Shown here: positions 1 through 7,452 of the stretch, in pieces
Position numbering within the stretch: the stretch's first letter is position 1
How the letters are laid out: each line of letters opens with the position of its first letter
NCBI GenBank assembly: GCA_023435925.1
Contig: JAEZLF010000266.1
Location: forward strand, 1 to 20,868
Direction: 5' to 3'
Length of the DNA stretch: 20,868 nt
Source of the DNA: Bacillota bacterium
GTDB lineage: Bacteria; Bacillota; Clostridia; Acetivibrionales; DTU013
The notes under the pieces: model-generated
Database searches by the model: none
What the model saw: the letters and a program-made list of their open reading frames with translations, nothing else
Told to the model about the DNA's origin: nothing
Program-made: the position numbers and the translations under genes

Positions 1-581
1 TCTGCTGTAGAAACATTTTCCTGCTGAAATTCAACGGTACCGGCATCAAGTCTGGATAGCTTCAAAAGAACGGTGACAAGCCGGTCAATATGTTCCAAAA
101 GCTTCATCATATCCAGTGTGAGTTCCCGACGTCGATGATAGGTTAATTCAGGTTTTTGCAGCAATGCGGCAATTAAATTGGCAGATGTAAGCGGAGTCCT
201 TATTTGATGGGAAATATTTGCCAAAGAGTCAGCAAGATATTGTTTATCCTTTTTTAGATTTTCGGATTGTTCTCTCATTCTGACCGTCATCTTATATATT
301 TCGCTGCTGAGTATTGCCAGTTCGCCCTCTACATATTCGTTAAGATCAAGGACTTCTCTGTAATGAAGAATACTGTCTATGTCACTGCTCAGGTCAGAAA
401 TCCTCTTGTACCTTTTATAATCTGACAAAAAGTGAATAAAAGAAAATAGAAGACATAAACACAGTACCAGTATACCGCAGACTGTTCCTCCTGCCACAAA
501 GCCTGTGAAAACTGCAATACAGCTAATTGCAATATGCAGAAGCAACATCTTTCTAATCTGGGGATTTTTTAAAACGTCCAT
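1..581 (-). CDS. Sensor histidine kinase, N-terminal part (cut by window edge)
   Basis: Membrane sensor kinase that should autophosphorylate on His and pass the phosphate to the adjacent response regulator. The 193 visible residues show two closely spaced hydrophobic segments (about 13-32 and 34-52) with almost no extracellular loop, a juxtamembrane linker, and the dimerisation/phosphoacceptor motif LANISHQIRTPLTS with His at residue 125. The catalytic ATPase domain lies outside the window. The ATG (581-579) directly abuts the regulator's TAA (584-582), so the two are co-transcribed and probably translationally coupled. The NPQIRKMLLLHIA start and tiny sensor loop resemble the VncS/BceS-like intramembrane-sensing kinases of Firmicutes, which often work with antimicrobial-peptide ABC transporters. 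That assignment is inference, because the partner genes are not visible. Confidence 0.9.
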   Translation of the reverse strand, partial: MDVLKNPQIRKMLLLHIAISCIAVFTGFVAGGTVCGILVLCLCLLFSFIHFLSDYKRYKRISDLSSDIDSILHYREVLDLNEYVEGELAILSSEIYKMTVRMREQSENLKKDKQYLADSLANISHQIRTPLTSANLIAALLQKPELTYHRRRELTLDMMKLLEHIDRLVTVLLKLSRLDAGTVEFQQENVSTA

Positions 582-1253
582 TTATTCGCCTACCTTATAC
601 CCAATGCCACGGACTGTTTTGATAAACGAAGGATTCTGCGGGTCGTCTTCGATCTTTTCGCGCAGCCTTTTAATGTATACGGTCAGCGTATTATCATTCA
701 CAAACTCCCCCGCAATATCCCAGATTTCCTCCAAAAGCTTGCTCCTTGAAAGTACGGTGCCCCTGTTGTTGATAAATATTAACAATAAACGATATTCAAG
801 TGCCGAGAGATAAATTTCCGAACCGTTTTTGGTTACCATTCCTTTTACAGTATCCACGCGAATGCCGTCCAGCTCTATAACAGACTGTACTCTTCCGGAA
901 CGCCGGAGCACATTTTTGATACGCGACACCAGCTCCCTGGGCCTGAACGGCTTTCCTATATAGTCGTCAGCCCCCATGTCAAGTCCTGTAACAACGCTGT
1001 ATTCATCACCGGAAGCGGTAAGAAACATCACGGGGACATCTGTATTCGCCTTTGCAGCTGCACATACGGTAAATCCGTTTCCATCCGCTAAGGATACGTC
1101 CACAAGCAGCAAGTCATATGAATGATTCTCAATTTTATGGACCGCGGCAGCCTGCCCGTTAACAGAGTCTACTGAAAAGCCTTCACTTTTGAGAAATTCA
1201 GTCAGATTATCAACGATGCTCCTGTCATCTTCCACAAGCAATATCCTTGTCAT
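582..1253 (-). CDS. OmpR-family response regulator
   Basis: DNA-binding response regulator, 223 aa. The receiver domain (about 1-115) has the acidic pair D9/D10, the phospho-acceptor D52 (in LLLVDVSLAD), T79 and K101 (GKPF). The C-terminal half is a winged helix ending in IKTVRGIGYKVGE, typical of the OmpR/PhoB class. I chose the ATG at 1253 (MTRILLVEDD) because GGAG sits 6 nt upstream. A TTG four codons earlier (1265) is in frame but overlaps that RBS. It forms a two-gene operon with the downstream kinase (stop and start codons adjacent). Its own promoter with an extended -10 lies about 80 nt upstream. The target genes are unknown; in VncR/BceR-like systems they are usually neighbouring transporters, which would lie left of this window. 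Confidence 0.95.
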   Translation of the reverse strand: MTRILLVEDDRSIVDNLTEFLKSEGFSVDSVNGQAAAVHKIENHSYDLLLVDVSLADGNGFTVCAAAKANTDVPVMFLTASGDEYSVVTGLDMGADDYIGKPFRPRELVSRIKNVLRRSGRVQSVIELDGIRVDTVKGMVTKNGSEIYLSALEYRLLLIFINNRGTVLSRSKLLEEIWDIAGEFVNDNTLTVYIKRLREKIEDDPQNPSFIKTVRGIGYKVGE

Positions 1254-1329
1254 TTTTAACTCCAACTTTCTTTTGTACTCTTACTAGCCTGATTTTTATC
1301 AAATGCAACTACGAGCAGCACATAAATTA

Positions 1330-1358
1330 ATTATAGCATAAATCACTGTTTGCAATAA
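1330..1358 (-). promoter_or_regulatory. Promoter of the two-component operon
   Basis: On the minus strand, TTATTG (1358-1353) is followed after 17 nt by TATAAT (1335-1330), preceded by TG to give TGCTATAAT, an extended -10. It lies about 77 nt upstream of the regulator ATG. The 226-bp gap between the regulator and the C45 hydrolase gene holds nothing else I can recognise. Confidence 0.6.
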
Positions 1359-1479
1359 TCCAAAGTGTTGTTTAAGAATCTGTTTTCAGAAGGTTGACAC
1401 AACTATAAAGCCTCTTTGCAAAATCCAGGATATTTTTATGAAAATACTTTTCTCGAAGCACTTATTTCGGACCATTTGC

Positions 1480-3159
1480 CTAAAAATACTTGTGCAACGA
1501 TAGCCTTACCCATTGATCGCAATAATAGCCATAGTGACTTTCGACAATCCGATTTTTTAGGTCGAAAACGGAGTGATAGCCTTCGATTCGTATCTCTTTG
1601 CCATCCTTGCTTTTTGGATTGTCGGAATAATAGCTCGCATTTTCCCCATAGGGTGAAAGAAAGCTAATAATCTCTTTTGCGTTGGTTAACCCGATGCTTC
1701 CCTTTGTATCAAGAATTTTGTGAATCAATCGGTGCAATTCATCATAACGCCATTGAATATCATTGACCCTCATACCGATCATTCCGTTCGTCCAGCGGTG
1801 CATTGCAAAATACCTCATTTCAGGTATGATATAGTGGTTTGTGGCAATGAACAACTCTTCATTTTCCTCTCTCTGGGGTGCGAAATAATAGGAAGACGGG
1901 CAGTTCTGCTCTCCGGTTTTGTTGATAAATCCATTTTCCTCAAAAGCTCCTTCATGGATCATTTTGTCCGTGTGGTTCTTTTCATTGAAATATTTCCATA
2001 GACTTTGATTAAAGCTCAGGTATTCCTTAGGGTACTTGTAATCGTTCCAACGAACCATCATCCCGTTTCTGAACATTCCCGAGCTATGCTGCAGAATAAA
2101 CTCCCGATCCGGTAAATAGGGCCTGTAATCCTCCGGTGGAAATTGGGTAAAATCCGGAATAGAACCCGATGCTCCCGCCTCTGCTACACAAGATCGATCA
2201 TTTTTTCCATCCGCTATAATATAATTCCATGATACGCCTCTGGGTGTCTCCGCCATCCGATCAACTGCGGCCTCAGCACTGTCACAGTATTGGGCGCATA
2301 ATCGTAAAAGGAGCAGCGAATTGGTACCGACATTCTGAGGGTCACAATTCGCCCCGGGTGACATATTCACCCCAAAAGCCACCCCTTTTAAATTCATTGC
2401 CGATATGCTCCCCACCATTCCGGGCGCTGTTATGCTCACAAAGGGAATCGCCGGTCTGTCTCCCGTACTTGTTGGATTATATATCACCATCGTTGCCGTG
2501 TCCTGGAACACATCTGCCGTAGGGAATGTAAAGTCCCTGCCGAACCAGAATCCGTTGTCTGCACTCCTGCCGCTCACAGTAAAGGCATTACACATGAACG
2601 GAACTTTGAAATCCTCCTGCCCTATATCCGGTATATCACGCTTAAAGAAATCACCCGGATACACTCTGGAACAAATGATATCTATTCCGGTATTCAGAAC
2701 GATCAGATGCTCCAGATCAACACGGGTTTTTTGATTCCTCTTTTTACATCCATCATAAATGCCCTGGATCTCTTCCCTGATCTCCAATGGCTGCTGCTGC
2801 CAGGTCTTTTTTGAAAGTTCATACACCAAGCGGATTAGCAATTTTTGAATCAATCGGATTTTTTCCAGTGTTTTGGCTCCAATAAAAGAGAATACCACCC
2901 GATCGGCAAAATCCATTGTCATCCGTGAAACATCTTCTTCTGCCAGACTTCCCATCAGGAAGCCTGTCTCATAGGCCGTACCTTCAAGGTAATAGACCCT
3001 TTTGCGCTTTCCCGTATCATAGTTCGACGCTGTCCTGCTTTCGGCAGCTATACCAATCCTGCCTTTATATGTACTAACCTTGCAGATTTCAAAGCCATCA
3101 CTGTTGAACGCCCGGATCAGCCCGATGAGACGTTTTCCGGCAGCAGTGCTTCTGAACAT
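1480..3159 (-). CDS. C45-type / phospholipase B-like Ntn hydrolase (acyltransferase-hydrolase)
   Basis: Predicted N-terminal-nucleophile hydrolase of the C45 (penicillin acyltransferase / acid ceramidase-like) clan. These enzymes self-cleave before a Cys that then attacks an amide or acyl bond. The candidate nucleophile is Cys190 (numbered from the ATG) in FMCNAFTVSGR, followed by FWFGRDFTF, which matches the C-x-A/T-F ... G-R-x family pattern. It is also followed by glycine-rich SITAPGMVGSISAMN and GVAFGVNMSPG segments, as in the Ntn beta-sandwich. At 559 aa it is longer than usual C45 proteins (about 350-430) and nearer the phospholipase B-like length. There is no signal peptide, so it is probably cytoplasmic. 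The start is the ATG at 3159 with GGGAG 10 nt upstream; a GTG at 3168 is in frame but only 1 nt from that RBS. It lies 113 bp downstream of plsC. A TATAAT at 3232-3227 may give it its own promoter, but the -35 is poor. The substrate is unknown. Confidence 0.75.
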   Translation of the reverse strand: MFRSTAAGKRLIGLIRAFNSDGFEICKVSTYKGRIGIAAESRTASNYDTGKRKRVYYLEGTAYETGFLMGSLAEEDVSRMTMDFADRVVFSFIGAKTLEKIRLIQKLLIRLVYELSKKTWQQQPLEIREEIQGIYDGCKKRNQKTRVDLEHLIVLNTGIDIICSRVYPGDFFKRDIPDIGQEDFKVPFMCNAFTVSGRSADNGFWFGRDFTFPTADVFQDTATMVIYNPTSTGDRPAIPFVSITAPGMVGSISAMNLKGVAFGVNMSPGANCDPQNVGTNSLLLLRLCAQYCDSAEAAVDRMAETPRGVSWNYIIADGKNDRSCVAEAGASGSIPDFTQFPPEDYRPYLPDREFILQHSSGMFRNGMMVRWNDYKYPKEYLSFNQSLWKYFNEKNHTDKMIHEGAFEENGFINKTGEQNCPSSYYFAPQREENEELFIATNHYIIPEMRYFAMHRWTNGMIGMRVNDIQWRYDELHRLIHKILDTKGSIGLTNAKEIISFLSPYGENASYYSDNPKSKDGKEIRIEGYHSVFDLKNRIVESHYGYYCDQWVRLSLHKYF

Positions 3160-3272
3160 GACAATCACACTCCCATTTGCTTCGTGCTACTCATACTTTT
3201 TACATGACATGATAACCTCATGAAATATTATATGACCGGCACGAAAGGAAGCGTTCTGTTTTAGACCAAATT

Positions 3273-3998
3273 TTAGCCTTGTGCAGTAAGATTTTCAGAT
3301 ATGATATCTCTGACTTTTTGCGTAATAACACGCTCGTCTTTACCTTTAAGAGATGTGATGTACAGGGGTTTTGATATAATGCAGGTCACTTTAGTCGGAC
3401 AGATCCTTGAGGCCTCTCTGTTCATAATTCGCCATGAATGATTCAAGGTAATGGGAACAATAGGCACACGGGCTCCTGCGGCAAGCTTTACACAGCCATT
3501 CTTAAATTCTCCGGGCTGGCTGCTCTGACTCAGTCTGCCTTCCGGATAAATGACCATGGAATGGCCTTCTTTTAAAAATTCGACACCTTTCTTCATACCA
3601 CGGACTGATTGGCGAACATCCTCCCGGTTAATAAAAATGCACTTCATATACTTCATCCATGTGCTCAGTATGGGAATGCTTTTTGCTTCCTTCATGGCAA
3701 TAAACCCTTTGGGCAGCCTGATAAAGCCGTGGATGATCGCACTGTCCATATGGCTCTGATGATTGCTGACAAAAAGCACAGGCTTATTCTGAGGGATATT
3801 CTCCAGCCCCGTCACTGTAACAGAAGAGCCTGTAAGGAAAAACAGTCCTCTTGCCAGAAACATGCTGAAGTTGTCTGCAAAGGCATCCCTTTTTTTAATT
3901 TTACCTGACTTCTCAAGACATTTGACCCACAATAAAGCAGGTGAAGTAATAACCAGATAGGTCCAACCTAATGTGTACCAAATGATTGTCCGAAGCAT
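3273..3998 (-). CDS. plsC: 1-acyl-sn-glycerol-3-phosphate acyltransferase (PlsC family)
   Basis: Membrane-associated lysophosphatidic acid acyltransferase family, 241 aa, the usual length. It normally transfers an acyl chain to the sn-2 position of 1-acylglycerol-3-phosphate to make phosphatidic acid. Visible signatures are the catalytic NHQSHMD (H80 and D85, the HX4D motif), a central KEAKSIP / FINRED stretch, the substrate-binding YPEGRLS (E153-G154-R155) and VPIVPI (178-183). A hydrophobic N-terminus (about 5-25) anchors it at the membrane. The ATG at 3998 has a strong GGAGG 6 nt upstream. The 79-nt gap to the upstream Cys-rich gene shows no convincing promoter, so read-through is likely. 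Clostridia often have several paralogues, so this one may act on another acyl acceptor. Confidence 0.9.
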   Translation of the reverse strand: MLRTIIWYTLGWTYLVITSPALLWVKCLEKSGKIKKRDAFADNFSMFLARGLFFLTGSSVTVTGLENIPQNKPVLFVSNHQSHMDSAIIHGFIRLPKGFIAMKEAKSIPILSTWMKYMKCIFINREDVRQSVRGMKKGVEFLKEGHSMVIYPEGRLSQSSQPGEFKNGCVKLAAGARVPIVPITLNHSWRIMNREASRICPTKVTCIISKPLYITSLKGKDERVITQKVRDIISENLTAQG

Positions 3999-4077
3999 CC
4001 CGGTCCTCCAAATTCTGTCGTCATATGCTCCGCTGCGGTGGCTTGCGTTTATCTGTAACTTCAGAAGACGCTGACCT

Positions 4078-4365
4078 CTACAGACCAGCCTTTAAAAAGC
4101 AGTCAATACACTGCACTTTGCCTGCCTCATCATTTCCGCACACCTGCTGCAGCTCCTTGCCGCAGGTCATACAGTGAACGATCATCATTTCAGTCTGTTC
4201 CTCATCGGATACATAATGGCCGCATGTAAGCTCACATTCTCCGTTTTCACATACCTCACAGCTTTCTGACGGATAGCCAAAAACACATTCGAATTGTTCT
4301 ACCTTACCGTCTTCATCAATGACTCCCTGAAGATTTCTACAACTGCTGCAAATACACTCACTCAT
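4078..4365 (-). CDS. Small Cys-rich, zinc-ribbon-like protein
   Basis: Uncharacterised 95-aa protein with 13 cysteines, at residues 4, 6, 9, 27, 36, 39, 44, 48, 65, 68, 76, 86 and 89. The pairs C36-x2-C39, C65-x2-C68 and C86-x2-C89 look like zinc-ribbon knuckles (HCMTCGKEL; VQCIDCF). The N-terminal CICSSC could bind metal or be redox active. Acidic overall, with no membrane segment. The ATG is preceded by AGGAAGGAA at good spacing. Its ATG overlaps the stop of a possible 29-codon Cys-rich ORF in the ATGA configuration. It sits between a radical SAM gene and plsC on the same strand. Its function is not known to me; metal storage, or a substrate or chaperone of the radical SAM enzyme, are only guesses. 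Confidence 0.8.
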   Translation of the reverse strand: MSECICSSCRNLQGVIDEDGKVEQFECVFGYPSESCEVCENGECELTCGHYVSDEEQTEMMIVHCMTCGKELQQVCGNDEAGKVQCIDCFLKAGL

Positions 4366-4451
4366 ATTCTATTCCTTCCTGTTGGCAGTATCACTACTTC
4401 ATACAAATCTATCATAGCTTCCGCGCAAAAACAACTTCCGCAACTATCCAT
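4362..4451 (-). CDS. Possible small Cys-rich peptide (29 aa)
   Basis: A short frame begins with ATG at 4451 and reads MDSCGSCFCAEAMIDLYEVV followed by nine further residues. It stops in TGA overlapping the start of the next gene (ATATGA, a 4-nt ATGA overlap). The four residues before the ATG read VNPG in the same frame. For it: C-x2-C-x-C at the N-terminus, the coupled stop/start, and a position about 30 nt after a predicted transcription start. Against it: the RBS is poor (only AGG immediately before the ATG) and its length is within chance. It is offered as a candidate only. Confidence 0.3.
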   Translation of the reverse strand: MDSCGSCFCAEAMIDLYEVVILPTGRNRI

Positions 4452-4488
4452 ACCTGGATTTACATTGACCAAAATAGGGCCTAAGCTT

Positions 4489-4518
4489 ATTATATACCAC
4501 ACTTCTCATTTTGAACAA
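4489..4518 (-). promoter_or_regulatory. Promoter before the Cys-rich gene(s)
   Basis: On the minus strand, TTGTTC (4518-4513) is followed after 18 nt by a perfect TATAAT (4494-4489). It would start transcription near 4482, just after the radical SAM stop codon, and drive the Cys-rich gene and probably plsC separately from the radical SAM gene. Confidence 0.55.
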
Positions 4519-4546
4519 TGTCAGTGTTCCGGTATAAGCATTTAGC

Positions 4547-5467
4547 TTAAATTGAAAAGCGGGCTCGGTATCCGCATTTTTTGCAAAGCTCTTCAACAGC
4601 CTGTCTCCCGGAAAATCCCTCGTATAATGCCCGCGCCCGGCTCCCTTCCAATATTTCCTTGAGATCCTTATGAAAGATGTTCCCGAGATTGATGGTTCCC
4701 TCACTGTCCAGGCAACAGGGTACTACTGTTCCATCCACCAATATAGCAACCTGATCCCGCAAGCCCAGACAAAATCCTTCGTCGCCGACTTCATCCGCTT
4801 TCCGGGAAGGCCATTGAAATACCTCCGCACTATTTAAAAAAAGACCTTCTCTCAGTTTGATCCTATTGCTCCGGCTTAATGCTTCCGTGATTGAAAAGTC
4901 CGGTTTAAAGTATTGTTCCAGCTTTTGTACAATGAAGGCGTTATATTTGTCTGCTGCCGCTGAGGAGAGGTTCCAAAGGCGATAGGAGATATATACTCCG
5001 CCCCTGGCCAGAACCCGTTCAGTAAACAAAAACAGCTCCTCCAGATACTTGACCAGTACCGCTTCATCCACAACATCCTCCTGGCTGTGCAGCGAAAAAT
5101 TCACCTGCCGCAGGGCTTTGCTGTTATCAAGTGTATCTGCCTGATCTCTGATCAACGCTCCATTGGTTGTAATGTTAACACGGTACCCGTATTGATCTGA
5201 TAATTCCAAAAAGCCTCCCAACTCCGGATGCAGCAATGGTTCGCCCATTACGTGAAAATACAAATACTTCGTATAGTCGGAAAGTCTTTTTAAAACAGCT
5301 TCAAACTCCGCAATGCTCATAAATCTGGGATTTCTGGCTGTACCCGGACAAAACGCACAGGAAAGATTGCACATATTTGTGATTTCAACATACGCCCTCT
5401 TTAACTTCTTCATCCGGATTCTCACCACTTCCTCACATGCAGGCGCTGGTATATCGGACTTCCGCAT
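4547..5467 (-). CDS. Radical SAM / SPASM-domain protein
   Basis: Cytoplasmic radical S-adenosylmethionine enzyme, 306 aa. The [4Fe-4S]-SAM motif is C33-x3-C37-x2-C40 (CNLSCAFC) directly after the beta strand AYVEITNM. HVMGEPLLHPE and NITTNGALI follow, as expected for the partial TIM barrel. The C-terminal part has Cys residues in GFCLG, VPCCLDSEG and ELCKKCGY, fitting a SPASM-like region that binds auxiliary Fe-S. I chose the ATG at 5467 because GGAG lies 7 nt upstream; a TTG 16 codons earlier lies inside a perfect palindrome with no RBS. Its own promoter is 5544-5573. SPASM proteins often modify peptides or act as anaerobic maturases. The adjacent Cys-rich small proteins make a peptide substrate conceivable but unproven. 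Confidence 0.9.
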   Translation of the reverse strand: MRKSDIPAPACEEVVRIRMKKLKRAYVEITNMCNLSCAFCPGTARNPRFMSIAEFEAVLKRLSDYTKYLYFHVMGEPLLHPELGGFLELSDQYGYRVNITTNGALIRDQADTLDNSKALRQVNFSLHSQEDVVDEAVLVKYLEELFLFTERVLARGGVYISYRLWNLSSAAADKYNAFIVQKLEQYFKPDFSITEALSRSNRIKLREGLFLNSAEVFQWPSRKADEVGDEGFCLGLRDQVAILVDGTVVPCCLDSEGTINLGNIFHKDLKEILEGSRARALYEGFSGRQAVEELCKKCGYRARFSI

Positions 5468-5505
5468 GCCGGATCTCCAACTGTCCCGCTGCTGCTTTAA
5501 AACGT

Positions 5506-5520
5506 CCCGGTTCAACCGGG
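5506..5520. promoter_or_regulatory. Perfect hairpin in the radical SAM 5' leader
   Basis: CCCGGTTCAACCGGG is a perfect inverted repeat (7-bp arms around one base; in RNA about 6 bp with a 3-nt loop). On the minus strand it lies within the roughly 70-nt leader of the radical SAM gene, 38 nt before its ATG. On the plus strand it is followed by GCTTTTTAC and could act as a weak terminator, but no plus-strand gene precedes it. Confidence 0.5.
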
Positions 5521-5543
5521 CTTTTTACCTTGTTATTTCTGAT

Positions 5544-5573
5544 ATTTTACCTAAGAATAATAGCTTTTGTCAA
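5544..5573 (-). promoter_or_regulatory. Promoter of the radical SAM gene
   Basis: Minus strand consensus -35 TTGACA (5573-5568), an 18-nt spacer, and TAAAAT (5549-5544). The predicted start is near 5537, giving a leader of about 70 nt that contains the perfect hairpin. Confidence 0.7.
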
Positions 5574-5619
5574 ATACCGTGCTGTCTGCACCGGTCTTGT
5601 TCCATATTTTGTTATGGCA

Positions 5620-5628
5620 TGATATAAT
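5620..5628 (+). promoter_or_regulatory. Extended -10 promoter of the glycosidase-like gene
   Basis: TGATATAAT is a perfect extended -10 about 44 nt before the ATG. The region 17 nt upstream (TTCCAT) is a weak -35. It forms a divergent promoter region with the radical SAM gene. Confidence 0.55.
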
Positions 5629-5671
5629 CGATCCATAGTAATATTTTGTCAATAAAAAGAGGAGGAAGCAT

Positions 5672-7381
5672 ATGGGTTACAACAATTTCGATGTTGCGCT
5701 TTACTGCCCCGTAGGCAATTTGAATGCAATCTCAGATCTGCACAAATTTGAAAAGAGCTTTCGTTTTCTGGAAAAACAGGTGCATATCGACAAGGTATAT
5801 CTGGAGACATACCGAAGCAATGAGTTTATTACACGGGACAAAATGCTGATACTCAAAGAATTTTTTGAGAATAAGGGCATCAAAACCTCCGGAGGTATCA
5901 CTACCACAGATGGTTCTCACAGTGATGAATTCGGTTTCACCTCCATGTGTTACACGAATCCGCTCCATAGAGACCGCTTAAAATCCATCGTTGAAATGAC
6001 CGCTGAAATATTCGATGAAATTATTCTGGATGATTTCTTTTTTACCAACTGCAAATGTGAATCCTGTGTTAAAGCCAAAGGAGACAAAACCTGGTCGGAA
6101 TTCAGAACGGAGCTAATGAAGGAGGTCTCCCGGGAACTGGTGGTCGACGCTGCAAAGCGTGTCAATCCTAAAGTGAATATGATCATCAAATATCCCAACT
6201 GGTATGATTGTTACCAAGAAACCGGCTACAATCTGCAGGATGAGCCCAAAATATTCGATATGATCTATACCGGTACGGAAACAAGAGATCCTTTGTATAC
6301 GCAACAGCATCTCCCCAAATACCTGAGCTATTTTATTATGCGGTATCTGGAAAATGTAAAACCCGGGAAAAACGGCGGCGGCTGGTTTGATCCTTATGAA
6401 TGCAGCGGAAGCCTGAATTACTACATACAACAAGCCTTTGTAACGCTTTTTGCCAAGCCCCGGGAGGTAACACTTTTCTGTCTCGGCGCCCTCCTAGATA
6501 AACAAGGCAAAATTTTTGTTCCTTTGGTCAGCCGGGCCTTTGATGATGTGGACGAATTTCTGGGAAGTCTGGGGAACCCTGTCGGAGCAGCCTGCTATCT
6601 CCCCTATCATTCCAATGGTGAGGATTACCTGCATAATTACATCGGTATGCTTGGAATCCCGCTGGAGCCATACCCGGAGTATCCTGAGGGGCACAGGAAA
6701 ATATTCCTGACAGAAAGCGCCGCCGCAGATGATGAACTTATAAACAAGATTAACAAAAGCCTGCTCAGCGGAAGCGATGTGATCATCACCTCCGGACTGT
6801 TAAAGGCACTGGAAGGGAAAGGTCTGGAGCAGTTGGCAAATATCCGCTGGACCGGCAGAAAAATACTGGCAGACCGATATGTATTTTCTGCTCGGGGCAT
6901 CAACGCAGACTATGTCGCTATCACAGACAAGCAGGTACTTCTGCCGTGTTTAGCTTTCTCTACTAATGATACATGGCAGCTGGCCGGCGGACTCGGTGAA
7001 GACACCAGCGTACCGGTTGTTCTGGCTGTCAACTACGGCAAAGGCCGCCTCTATGTTTTGACAATCCCGGATGATCACGGCGATCTGTATCATTATCCCA
7101 AAGAGGTGCTGGCGCTAATCCGGGGCATTTTCAGAAATACATGTCCCGTAACACTTAATACCGTCTCAAAGGTCGGCCTGTTCACCTATGATAATGACAC
7201 ATTTGTGATTGAATCCTTCCTGCCCCATTCCGAGAGTATCCGAATCATCGTCGACAGACCCGAAGCAAAGCTGGTGGATTTGGTTACTGGTGCAGAAAAC
7301 GACGGTATTTCAGAGGGCGGAAGAAGCGTATTCAAAGAAATACTGCACCCGTCTGAATACAAGGCTTTTAAGATCAAATAG
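5672..7381 (+). CDS. Orphan TIM-barrel glycoside-hydrolase-like protein
   Basis: Uncharacterised 569-aa protein without signal peptide or membrane segment. The N-terminal 300 residues look like a (beta/alpha)8 barrel of the glycosidase type: KVYLETYR near 41-48, a GGITTTDG segment near 74-81, and IILDDFFFTNCKCESC (D120/D121; C127, C129, C132) at a position where related barrels carry an acidic residue followed by a Cys cluster. The middle part (about 345-400, KIFLTESAAA then SDVIITSGLLKAL) resembles the glutamine-amidotransferase-like fold found after many GH barrels. The last 130 residues look like a beta sandwich. Start ATG has AGGAGG upstream (5660-5665). It is monocistronic, with its own promoter, and ends against a palindromic element. 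Polysaccharide hydrolysis is inference from fold only; no catalytic pair is proven and the substrate is unknown. Confidence 0.6.
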   Translation: MGYNNFDVALYCPVGNLNAISDLHKFEKSFRFLEKQVHIDKVYLETYRSNEFITRDKMLILKEFFENKGIKTSGGITTTDGSHSDEFGFTSMCYTNPLHRDRLKSIVEMTAEIFDEIILDDFFFTNCKCESCVKAKGDKTWSEFRTELMKEVSRELVVDAAKRVNPKVNMIIKYPNWYDCYQETGYNLQDEPKIFDMIYTGTETRDPLYTQQHLPKYLSYFIMRYLENVKPGKNGGGWFDPYECSGSLNYYIQQAFVTLFAKPREVTLFCLGALLDKQGKIFVPLVSRAFDDVDEFLGSLGNPVGAACYLPYHSNGEDYLHNYIGMLGIPLEPYPEYPEGHRKIFLTESAAADDELINKINKSLLSGSDVIITSGLLKALEGKGLEQLANIRWTGRKILADRYVFSARGINADYVAITDKQVLLPCLAFSTNDTWQLAGGLGEDTSVPVVLAVNYGKGRLYVLTIPDDHGDLYHYPKEVLALIRGIFRNTCPVTLNTVSKVGLFTYDNDTFVIESFLPHSESIRIIVDRPEAKLVDLVTGAENDGISEGGRSVFKEILHPSEYKAFKIK

Positions 7382-7388
7382 AAGAAGA

Positions 7389-7429
7389 TTCCGGCATATA
7401 GAATTAATAACTCCTGCTTTATGCCGGAA
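7389..7429. repeat. 41-bp palindromic element, copy A
   Basis: Perfect 10-bp arms TTCCGGCATA / TATGCCGGAA around a 21-nt loop, located between the convergent ends of the glycosidase-like gene and the STAND gene. Copy B (11307-11347) matches at 33 of 41 positions in the same orientation, including ATAACTCCT in the loop. All eight differences fall in the loop. It could serve as a bidirectional terminator or RNA-stabilising hairpin, or be a REP/MITE-like repeat. No T-run follows the arm on the plus strand, and only a mixed TCTTCTTCT tract follows on the minus strand. Confidence 0.75.
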
Positions 7430-7452
7430 AGAATCTATACAAGAAATCTGCT

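Noticed and set aside
4444..4704. 86-codon minus-strand frame overlapping the end of the radical SAM gene
   Set aside because: Out-of-frame overlap of conserved SPASM coding sequence, no RBS, no domain.
5468..5515. In-frame TTG extension of the radical SAM protein starting MNRDVLKQ
   Set aside because: The TTG lies inside the perfect palindrome with no RBS nearby, whereas the ATG at 5467 has GGAG at 7 nt.
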